DNA from: Larix sibirica
Taxonomy: Eukaryota > Streptophyta > Pinopsida > Pinales > Pinaceae
Assembly: GCA_004151065.3 (NCBI GenBank)
Contig: NWUY0304818615.1
Location: forward strand, 1 to 20,162
Reading direction: 5' to 3'
Length of the DNA stretch: 20,162 nt
Below, in pieces: positions 1 to 8,789 of the stretch. The notes under the pieces are model-generated. The model saw only the letters and a program-made list of their open reading frames with translations, was not told the DNA's origin and ran no database searches. A program made the translations under genes and the position numbers. Within the stretch, counting starts at the first letter, position 1, and every line of letters begins with the position of its first letter.

Positions 1-1100
1 TTATTACATAGATAGGTGTTTATATTTTAGAATTTGGGGTGGACTAGCACATATATTTTTCCTAGATTGTTGGAGGATGAGACAAGTGTTCTTGATTTCA
101 TGACAACTTATAGCTATGCATGGATAATTGGTAGTTGATGCATTAATAACTTGTAGTTGATGCATGTGCAAGTAACGATGGAAGTAACTTGTTAGTGACA
201 CTTAACTTGTGACCGTGTTCACTACCCACAAATTAAGTAGTTGTACTAGTGACTAAAATTGCCAACAATTTATTATGCCAAAAAGATATATCTGCTAGTA
301 AACATAGCATACAGTACAATGAGATGAACTCTTATGTATAAACACTTTTCAGCAAAAAGTCATTTTATAAATATAAATTATGATATTTTTTCCTTAAATT
401 TTTTTTATTAAATTAACTCAAATAATTGAATATATCACATGCATATCTCTATAAATATTAAAAATATATAAAAACATTACATATAAACTAACATATTTTC
501 CATTTCAATTTTCGATATAAAAATAAATAACTAATAAACCTATGAGACCCGTAATTTATTAAACATCAATAACTTAAAACCAATTCCATTGACAGCCCCC
601 AACATTGCCTAATCTAGGAAGACAATACTATGCATGTTTTTAGGGTTAATAATATTAATATTACTATAAATGCTCTTTTTCCATCTATACTAACATTAAT
701 AAAACTGCTACTATTTTCATTAAAATATGTGAAAGAGTAAAATTGGTTTTGTTGGTCTATTTTCATTTATTGCATGCATGGTGGTGAATTTCCTGCTTCT
801 TCTGCCTCTTTTTCTGTGTATTTGCGCGCGACGACTGTAGACTGTGACGACTTTGGTCTGCAGCTCAGCGAATGCCGGAACAAAGCGAAAATACAAGCGT
901 ATACACATTGTATATATCGTATATCCATCCATAGTTTTTCGTTATCTAGCTGGACACGGATCTGATCCTCCGCTTCTTCCATCGGCCAAAGTAACGGTAT
1001 GCAGAGTTGGTTTTTTTGGGGGACCTTTTTCTTCTTTCTTCTTTCTTCGCTGTGCTGTTTTTTCATCTGCGATTCAACGCTTAACAACCGAAGTGGGGGG
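1..1100. other. AT-rich intergenic DNA, no gene recognised
   Basis: This stretch is AT-rich up to about 760 and more mixed afterwards. Short open frames exist on both strands, but none has recognisable domains or a convincing coding pattern. A pyrimidine-rich run of CTT/CTTT units lies near 1027-1050 and a G-run near 1094-1101. These may belong to the distal promoter of the downstream RRM gene, but nothing in the sequence proves it. Confidence 0.5.
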
Positions 1101-1159
1101 GGCGCATGTTCCCGAGCCTAAGAACATGAATATAATAATTGTTAGCAATATTTAAATAT

Positions 1160-1300
1160 TAGAATGGGTCTGGGTGGCCTGGAACCAGCACGGAGTCGTC
1201 CCCACGCGGAAAGCCCCCACGCGGTTTTTGTGCATCCCACGGCTGTGCATGGCGCCGAAAATCTAGGGGCATGGCGGAGCCGTGGGATCAGGGGGAGTTG
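1160..1300 (+). promoter_or_regulatory. GC-rich upstream region with paired CGCG boxes
   Basis: This is a compact GC-rich patch in otherwise AT-rich DNA, about 550-650 bases before the RRM start codon. Two copies of CCCACGCGG lie 15 bases apart, with the cores ACGCGG at 1204-1209 and 1219-1224. ACGCGG fits the CGCG box bound by calmodulin-binding CAMTA factors in plants. An 11-base perfect inverted repeat (1234-1244 and 1278-1288) and a repeated GCATGGCG (1247-1254, 1269-1276) lie just downstream. Position and composition suggest proximal promoter sequence. Factor binding is inference. Confidence 0.35.
1234..1288. repeat. 11-bp perfect inverted repeat
   Basis: ATCCCACGGCT at 1234-1244 is the exact reverse complement of AGCCGTGGGAT at 1278-1288, separated by 33 bases. 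It could form a hairpin if transcribed, or act as a dyad for a dimeric factor. It lies inside the GC-rich upstream patch. Confidence 0.7.
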
Positions 1301-1478
1301 CGGGGGAAGTTAGCGTGCTGTGTGGCCTGTTGGCTGCGGTAATTCTGCAGTGTGTTTATTTATTTGTATTTTGGGTCGGGGAAATAGAGTTGTGGGTGGG
1401 GGTGTCGTGTTGTGTGTATATGTTTGTGGCGGTGAAGTCTGTGCGTCTGTCTGTGTGTATATGTTTCCAGGGGATTGA

Positions 1479-1630
1479 TATATATGAGCTCTGCGTTGAT
1501 CGCAGGCAATAGGATATAGCAAGGAGCCCGGGAATCGAATCGCTGGGAGAAGCCGGGGAGATTCTTGTTCTTGTTTTGTTCTTGTTCCATTGGCTGTGGT
1601 TGCATTGGTGATCACATAGATATATATTTT
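1479..1630 (+). promoter_or_regulatory. Candidate TATA elements for the RRM gene
   Basis: Two TATA-like stretches precede the start codon: TATATATG at 1479-1486 and TATATATTTT at 1621-1630. With usual spacing they would place transcription starts near 1515 or 1655, giving leaders of about 310 or 170 bases. An inverted CCAAT (CCATTGG) lies near 1587. TATA-like runs are common in AT-rich DNA, so the call is weak and the true start may lie further upstream. Confidence 0.25.
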
Positions 1631-1822
1631 CAGCGGGGGGTGGTGCTAAGGGGAATCGAACCGAGAATGAGGCGTATGAGAGCCAAGAAGGGCATCGCTG
1701 GAAAACGAATAACGGGGGCATCCGGTGGCCTGGCGTGTTTCTGAGAGTGGGCTGCGTTTCGGATTCATTCAGATTTAGTTCGTGGAGGGGGGGAGGGACA
1801 CTTGGAATCAAGAAATCAATCA

Positions 1823-4800
1823 ATGGCCATGGCGCAGCAGCAGCAACAGACTGCTCAGCCTGTTGGCTTGGGTGGTGGAGGTAAGACTTCCGCCGCCGCC
1901 GCCGCCGCCGCCACCACTGCCACCACCACCGCCACCACCAACAGCAACAACACCACCGTGGTTAATCAGAACCAGCAGCAGCAGCAGGGGGATACTACTT
2001 ACACCAAGATCTTTGTGGGTGGGCTTGCATGGGAGACCAAGAGGGAGACTATGAAGAAGTACTTTGAACAGTTTGGGGAAATACAGGAGGCTGTGGTCAT
2101 CATGGACAAGAATACAGGGAGGTCTAAGGGCTATGGTTTTGTGAGTCTTTCTCTTATTTTCTTATCCTTTTTATTTTATTTGGGATGATCTTGTTTGTAT
2201 ATGCATTAATAGATATACACGTCTGTCTATATATATCTGTGTATATGCACTTTAACTCACACAGGACACACATATATGTATGCATATATGTGTGGGTATG
2301 CATGTATGTGTTTTTAGGTTATGGTATGTAGGGTTGGTGTTAGATTTATGGCTTTTGTGCTGGTTGTTCTTTTATGTTGGGGATTTGCGTTTCTGATTAT
2401 ATGCATCTCTGCAGGTGACTTTCCGTGACCGGGAAGCTGCAAAGAGGGCATGCGCAGATCCATCGCCGGTGATCGATGGCAGACGGGCTAATTGCAATCT
2501 TGCTTCATTGGGTGCCAGCAGGAGTCGGCCTTCTCCTCCGCAGCACAGTAGGCCTTTCATTTCTTTCCCCCTACTTGTTTTTCTCTTTTTGCAAGATTGG
2601 ATTGATTACTACTGTCTGAAAGGGATAATGATCATTGATGGTGATAAGTTACACTGCAATGTTGCTTTGTCATCCATATGAAGCATAACTCACAAGGTTA
2701 CATACTAGATAGTGGAAACTAGGACTTTCTCTCTAGGGCAAAGAAGTTAGTTCTACACAAAAATGCTACAGAGTGCACATAGATGGAACATGGGATTTAT
2801 GCATATTGGATGGCAGGTAACTGTGTTTTTTGTTAGCAAGGATGGATGTCTAGTCCATTGTTAACATTTGATGATCAGTGACATGAGTTTTCAATGCTAA
2901 AACTCAGATTCAGATCTTTGAATCCATGCTCTTGAAATGCAATAAATTGATGGGTATTCTTTGTGATGTGTATCTGCAGCGATTGATTTTTTTTCCTTAT
3001 TACAGTGAATGATATCTCACATTCAAATTTGCAAACAAAGACTGTCTATCTTTGAAGGCCTCTTTTCTTTTGCAAAAGCACAAATCTTGATTCGAATTGA
3101 TTTTATTGCTTTTATTTTATTTTGTTTACTGGATAAATAAATTCCCCTCACCTTTTAGCACTCGAGCTTTCAGAATGAGGAAGATAGTACCTTGCCAGCA
3201 CCCTTTGGATTTCCCTCTTTTTCCCTGGTTTTCTGGATGGAGGGTGGTATTGATTGCTAGCCACAATAGCGGCTGGGAACCCTGTAAGATTTGGTGAGAA
3301 TCTTGATTTGAATTGATTCTGATAGATCAAGAGATATTTTTTTGAACTTTGTTTATTGTTTTCAGAAGAACAAATGTGCTTTCTGGTGCAGAAGGAGTTT
3401 TGGAGTTACATATACATTCAATGTTTGCTGCTTGTGGATTGATATTTGGAAATTTTATATGGAAAAAATAGATGTATCTATATATTTATTTTTGTGTAGT
3501 TTGGCAATTTGAAAGTTTATGTACAGGGCACTTTATATTGGGTCATTCAAGAGATAATTGCAAGGTGTTATAAATAGGAGTTTATACGAGTTCAAGGTTA
3601 TACAGCCACCTGTTGTTCAGCACGAGTTTGCGTGCTAACTTATGTTGGCTGAATCAGGTGGCAGTTGCCAACTAGCCCTCAGCTGGAGAGACTGCTGTTG
3701 CAGTACTTGTTTCTACAGGTAAAGTGAAATGCCTTCCTCAGAGCTGAAACACAACATTAGGACCTTGTCTGGCCTGAAAAACCATCTATGGTTTATCCAA
3801 CCTGTTTTCAATAGCATCTGAGTCCGGGTTTTAGAAGCACAGATTGCTTATTCTGCAGTGTTACACTCAACAGATGTTGGTATTCATGAAGCAATGAAAT
3901 GTGCTTTATTGACCATGGACAATTTGTGACTGCGAAGAGGGAAAAAATATATGAATGTATTGGGAGTTTAGCAAGTATGACCAGGCAGGGATGCCCGGGA
4001 TGTTTGATTGTGGTTTGTGTTGGGAATGTAGCTGTTGCCTTACCAGTCAGAAGCAACATATCATTTTAGGTCAGATTGTGTCATATTGCATTTGGTGTTT
4101 GAAAAGGATGACCAGGTAGGGTTGCGTGGGTTTTGGTTTGTGTTGGGGACCTGGGGTATGTAACTGTCACCTAACCAGTTAGAGGCAACACACATCCTTT
4201 TATGTCAGATTGTGTTATATCTTTCATACTAATACCACCTTATTGTCTTCTTACTTCCATGCTGGTTCATGTAGGCAACCGTTTCAGACCAAATGCTCAC
4301 TTTCAAGGAGGCTCTCAAGCCGGAGTACCTGCTTATAATGGTGGCTTGGCGTTTCCACAACCTGGTCCCTATCCTTATCAACAAGGTTATCCATATTCTC
4401 CATTTGGGTGAGTCCAAACATGCAATTCTAATTTTTTCTTTCGAAGACTTTGATCTTTCTTGGCATCAGATCTTATGCACTATGAAGGTTGAGGCACAAT
4501 TGACATAACCATGTTACATGGTTTTTGGATATGATAACTTGTGCAATAAAAATCGTCACAAGAACACTTTCAATAAGAATAGTTTCTTACCTAAAGTGTT
4601 TATATATATTTCTCTTAATAGTTAATGCACACGTGTGTTTGCAGGTTTCCAGCATATCCTCCAGATTTCAATTTTGCACAGGTATTATCAATAATAAAAA
4701 CTACTGTGTTTTGTGTCTGGGCTTTGTCTTTTATTAATTTTTGGTTTTGGTTTAAGGTTCTGCTTGCAGCACTGATGAGTTCATTTTAGATTTTCATATT

Positions 4801-5453
4801 TTTGAGGTCATTGTTCCCTTTTCAATCAAGTAGAGTTACTACTAAAAGCCATATATTAAGTGCCAACTTTTAGGTTATAATAAGGGGTGGGAGAGGAATG
4901 CTTTATCTCAACTGACTTGTTCATGTCTTATATGTCTGTCTACTTGGTTTGTTGCAGGGATTTTATAATCCATATGCAGCGCCCCAGTTTCCACAACTAT
5001 ATGCTGGTCCAGCAGCAACAATGTATCCCCATGCACAAGTAACACAAGGTGGGTCTGGCTATCCTGCCTCACCAGGATATATGCAGGGTCCACATATTGT
5101 TCAGTATAGCAGCCCAGGATTGGTAGCGACAACGACTGCTTCGTCACAGTATGGGGGTGCGGCATCAACACAAAACCCTGGTCAGTCTTCGGGTACATTC
5201 CACTCCCAGATTTATATCAAATAATAGAATCATTTTCAATTTTGGTGGGTTTTGTAATAGATGGAAATGATATTAACATTTTATGCTATATTTTAAATTT
5301 TTATGAATTCTTTCTAATGCAGGAATGGCACTAACAGGTGCAAGTTCGGTCTCTGTAAATCGGAGTCCAGGACAGACGCCACAACAATATGCAGTGCCAG
5401 TGGCTCTTCAACAATATGCGGCTGTAGCAGCTTCTGAACAGACTGCTTCCTGA
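1823..5453 (+). CDS. Single-RRM RNA-binding protein, plant ARP1 / RBM24-38-like, six coding exons
   Basis: Coding exons join(1823-2140, 2415-2547, 4275-4407, 4645-4681, 4958-5180, 5323-5453) total 975 nt and encode 324 residues ending in TGA. Introns are GT-AG and phases agree throughout (0, 1, 2, 0, 1). The ATG at 1823 is the first in frame after a TGA at 1742; a second ATG follows at 1829. Residues 1-57 are low complexity (Q, G, A7, T/N, Q5). The RRM spans about 60-138: RNP2 is KIFVGGL (62-68) and RNP1 is KGYGFVTF (102-109), split by intron 1 after F106. [19 protein letters not shown] (121-139) is typical of this plant family. The rest is a P/Y/Q/G/A-rich tail ending [13 protein letters not shown]. 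The role is sequence-specific RNA binding, probably in mRNA splicing, stability or translation; the target is unknown. The exon 5 donor could instead be the weaker GTACAT 15 bases downstream, adding five residues. The N-terminal extension is long for the family. Confidence 0.93.
1892..1912 (+). repeat. (GCC)7 trinucleotide repeat encoding poly-alanine
   Basis: Seven uninterrupted GCC codons encode A24-A30 of the RRM protein, followed by an ACC/GCC-rich run encoding Thr/Ala. CAG/CAA runs at about 1835-1849 and 1973-1987 encode two polyglutamine patches. Such pure triplet tracts tend to vary in length between alleles. Confidence 0.9.
2141..2414 (+). other. Intron 1 of the RRM gene, TG/TA-rich
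   Basis: The donor is TTT|GTGAGT at 2140/2141 and the acceptor is CTGCAG|GTG at 2414/2415, phase 0, splitting RNP1. About 2205-2320 is a mixed TG/TA/CA microsatellite with repeated TATATATG, TGTGTG and GTATGCATG units. Retention would read TGA at 2186-2188, ending the protein just after the N-terminal half of the RRM. Confidence 0.85.
3977..4220 (+). repeat. Diverged tandem duplication (~131 bp) inside intron 2
   Basis: A unit starting ATGACCAGGCAGGG at 3977 recurs as ATGACCAGGTAGGG at 4108, an offset of 131 bases. Both copies continue through GGTTTGTGTTGGG, an ACCAGT.AGA.GCAAC block and GTCAGATTGTGT.ATAT (about 4071 and 4206), with scattered mismatches. It occupies the last 300 bases of the 1727-base intron (2548-4274) and ends about 55 bases before the exon 3 acceptor. 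Confidence 0.85.
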
Positions 5454-5800
5454 TGTATGTTTTATGACTATTGATGAGGGAAGAGGGTAAAGAGAAGATG
5501 CATACTTCAACAATGACCTAAAGTTGAGATCAAACTTGAATTGAATATTCTTTATGATCATTACAAATCAAAAGAGCATTATATTAAATTGTTTCCATGA
5601 ACAACTATTTCTGTTAATTTTGATCCTTATTGCTAATAGTCCCCAATTTTTATTCTTTTGAATTTTATACATTTACGGTGGAGAACTAGCTTTTGAGAGG
5701 CTGATATGGAACTTCAAAAAAGAAATAGATTCAAAAAGATATATTACCAAGATTTTTTTTGCAAGAATGTATTTGGCTCATACAGGCATCACTGTAAGTA
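5454..5800 (+). other. Presumed 3' UTR of the RRM gene
   Basis: AT-rich sequence directly follows the TGA at 5451-5453. TGTATG occurs at 5454-5459, a UGUA-type upstream element, but there is no clear AATAAA in a good position, so the cleavage site cannot be placed. The 3' limit given is a guess. Confidence 0.3.
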
Positions 5801-5957
5801 TCTGATGTTTTAAACTTATCATTTAGGTACATTTGTAGTAAATATAAATGGATGAAATTTGGGTCAGATTGAAATCACTTATGCACATGAATTGTTGCTA
5901 CAACGATATTCTAGGTCAAATGAAGTGATAAACTTCAAAATTATTTAAACCAATTAT

Positions 5958-6150
5958 GCGAGGTTTGACTTACAAACACCTGTATGCATGTTTCAATCTT
6001 GGATGTAGGCTGCAAAAGAAGGTTGACAAAGTTCAATTTCACTTCAACATTTAAATTCTCAATTTTGGCTACTGCCTATATGAAGTGAAGTTTGAGCTAA
6101 ATCCATTTATGCATGTTTCAATCATGGATTAGACTACAAAAGAAGGTGAA
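5958..6150. repeat. Degenerate tandem duplication (~125 bp offset)
   Basis: TATGCATGTTTCAATC followed by TTGGAT, then CAAAAGAAGG, at 5983-6020 recurs at 6108-6145 with few mismatches. Upstream sequence also aligns (GAGGTTTGACTTACAAAC near 5960 with GAAGTTTGAGCTAAATCC near 6086). The position 3' of the gene suggests an ancient local duplication or a diverged satellite fragment. Confidence 0.75.
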
Positions 6151-7210
6151 TCAAATCATTCCATCGGGGTTTAAGGATAGTTTAATGAGAACTCTTTGTT
6201 TTGTGATGAGTTCAATTATGTTTGATCTGTAGGGAGTTGTGAATCGCAATTCCCCATTAACTAGTAACTGTTTAGTAGGGACCAATTGTGATTGCCAATA
6301 GGGATTACTAGAATCACGGACTAAGTTAGTTAACACTACACTCTGAAGTTCACATGAAAGTGACACTGACTTATTTTGAGTTTAAACTGTTGATTTTAAA
6401 TTTTGAGGTTGCATTTTAAGCCCAAGGATTTATTGGAATCCATATGTATTTGTTAATAACATTTGGAATTATTTTTTAGTTTACCCAAATCAAGAAAATA
6501 GTGGATATTTATATTCAATTAGCTTCTTTTGCTACACATTCTACAACTCTTAATCTGCAAAGTGGTTGTGATTGATGCCTGGGCTTTTAATTTCATTAAT
6601 TTACCAGCTGCTTAAAATCTCCCCTGGAGTAAATAATAATTTACTGAGTAGTTTACAAGTATATCTGAAAATTTGTTCCCTGCTAAGCCCCAATGTGTAA
6701 TTGTTTCTAAATAGCTTATAATCTTTTTCTTCAAACTTGTAGTCCTTTGTTATGGCTTACATTGATAATATGCTACAAGGAACGAGATGAAAGTAAGTTC
6801 ATCCATCAATGCTCAGCAATCAGTACCCAATAGAGAGAATCATCCACAGCCCTCGAAGAAAAGATGTCTGGAAAAAATATTTCAATCCTAACATCATGAT
6901 CTATCTAACTATGATGGCAGAGTACGTTTTGTATATAAGAACATTGGGTCTAATTTGTAAATTCATGAGATTATAGCCTTTGGAAAAGACCTTGGTAAAC
7001 AAGATTAATGAAAATTGAAAGTTAGGAAAGACTGCGAGCTCTCTTTCCCCTGAGACTAAAGGAAGATTCTTTAGGTTTCTTATTTCAGATCACATCTTTG
7101 TTTATTGATTAGCTTGGTTCTTGAAATTCCGAATGCTAATTTATTTGAATTCATAGGGTCATTATAGGTAGCCCTTAATCTGCACCTTATGTTTCAATGT
7201 ACATCCAAAA

Positions 7211-7260
7211 TAGATTGATTTCGATACATAAGCTATAGATTGATTTGGATACCTAAGCTC
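7211..7260. repeat. 25-bp tandem duplication
   Basis: TAGATTGATTTCGATACATA (7211) and TAGATTGATTTGGATACCTA (7236) start two 25-base units placed directly head to tail, with three or fewer differences each. It is a simple slippage-type duplication. Confidence 0.85.
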
Positions 7261-7282
7261 CTTGTAGACAAATCAATCATAA

Positions 7283-7390
7283 AATCAACCATTCATACTC
7301 CATAAACCCGTAGAATAGACAAGTGAAAAGACAAACCTATTGTCCAATCAACAATTTATACACCATAAACCAAAGAAAATGACGTGAAAA
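7283..7390. repeat. Degenerate ~63-bp tandem duplication
   Basis: AATCAACCATTCATACTCCA at 7283 recurs as AATCAACAATTTATACACCA at 7346. Both are followed by TAAACC and, further on, an AAGTGAAAA / ACGTGAAAA block. It lies immediately after the 25-bp duplication, so this patch has been repeatedly duplicated. Confidence 0.7.
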
Positions 7391-8789
7391 TTTGTGTTAA
7401 TCTCGTCAGTGTTGGTAAAAAGAGAGGTGTTCAAAATTTACTACCTCTATTTGTGTCCAACAGAATTTTTATATGCAATTATCATTGATGCAACTATGTG
7501 ATTGCAACATGTTGATGTGCCATCTAAAATCCATGTTATATGATTGGTTGATTCAACAAAGCTTATAAGTTGACAGGTTAACTTACTAATTTCATTTCTA
7601 AGTGTGGAATCATATTTTATTTCTAATACCTCTTCTCTTAAATGGTTGCTTGTTCTTGAAGTATACTTATTACACAAATCTCAAAATTGATTTCAAAACC
7701 CTTGAAGTAGTACTTGTATAATCTCACAATCGATATTAACTATTTGAAAGTATAGGTGTCAAGAAAAGTTCAATTTAAAAATATTAATGTTAAAGTCTTT
7801 CTTTTTTGTTATTTAAGTGATGAACTCTTCACTAAACTCCAACATTCATGTAAATGTATTGTCAATATCAATAAAATGGGAGAAAGGTAACTCTTGCTTT
7901 TACCTGAAGAATGAAGGGTTTTGAGAGGAGAGTGAATTTAATGTAGCCCGGGCATTCTCTACCAACTTTTACATTAGATGGTTGAGAAGTTAATTATGAC
8001 ACAAAGATCACAATAATGTGAAATTGTGGCGGGGCAATTTTACTTTTCATGGATCATGGATGTAGTCGAGGTATACTCCATTAAATCTTACACAAGAAGA
8101 TTAAGTTAATAGTGATGCAAAGATAGTGTTGTATTTTTTTTTAACATTCACAACTTCATATTAGGGTAATTTCACTTTTCTTCAATGCAAATGCATAGGG
8201 TTCATATTTCATCCGCTTTTGGCTAACTCACCACTCAATCAATTCTAAAGTGTAATTAATTTTTTGGCTACGTGCTTTACTGGTTATTTATTCTTAAGAC
8301 TCTTTACAATTTAGTTTTTCTACTTTATTGTGCCTCTTATTTTTGCTTACATTTTAGTGTTCAACTTCCTTTATGTTATTTCGTCTTATGTACTATATTT
8401 TACCCACATTGATTGGTGTGTTACACGTGTTGGTCCATGCACTATATTCCTTCTAGAGTACACATCCTTTCCACAGTTTATTGTTTCATTGTGCTTGCAC
8501 CATCTAACACATCTCCAAGTGCTCTTCCACTGTTGACATTTGCCATCTCCTCAATGAGCCTCATGTGCATTTCTACCATGCTTCCTTCAAAATTGTGTTG
8601 TTTATCCTTGTCTTGTCTCCATGCTTTATTTTAGCTTAGATTTAACATACTTGTGAGAACTTTTGGTGCTCACATTGAAATATATCATTTATACCACTGT
8701 GCCAACTTCTTTGCTTGTACACAATATTCCTTGAACTAAATATTTTCTCATCCAAAATTCATTGAATTTCTGGTCTTATTTCTCAACAT

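Larger units (their letters stand above)
5800..8780. other. Long AT-rich stretch without recognisable genes
   Basis: Open frames here are short and I recognise no protein family in them. The region holds several old local duplications, listed separately. The part just below 8790 should contain the 3' end of the minus-strand gypsy remnant, but I could not delimit an LTR. One minus-strand frame near 8480-8600 stays open for about 35 codons (it includes RLIEEMANVNSGRALGD); I cannot assign it. Confidence 0.4.

Noticed and set aside
1649-1661. GGTTCGATTCCCC on the minus strand, a perfect tRNA B-box
   Set aside because: The T-stem does not pair beyond two bases and no acceptor stem or anticodon arm can be drawn around it, so it is not a tRNA gene.
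1802-1822. Extension of the RRM protein upstream to 1802
   Set aside because: The codon at 1802 is TTG, not ATG; the first in-frame ATG is at 1823.
767-1823. Overlapping open frames on both strands (up to 155 codons) in the upstream region
   Set aside because: They arise from GC- and TG-rich low-complexity DNA, lack domains, and overlap the promoter and leader of the RRM gene; they look like chance frames.
2473-2480. Short open frames opposite the RRM exons (for example minus 2372-2560)
   Set aside because: They are antisense shadows of exon 2, whose sense frame encodes conserved RRM residues.
7447-7677. Minus-strand frame of 76 codons
   Set aside because: No recognisable motif, no supporting neighbour, and length expected by chance in this composition; left unannotated.
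8330-8634. Plus-strand hydrophobic frames resembling small membrane proteins
   Set aside because: T-rich sequence yields apparent Phe/Leu/Ile-rich peptides by chance, there is no promoter or homology, and the strand is opposite to the adjacent gypsy remnant.
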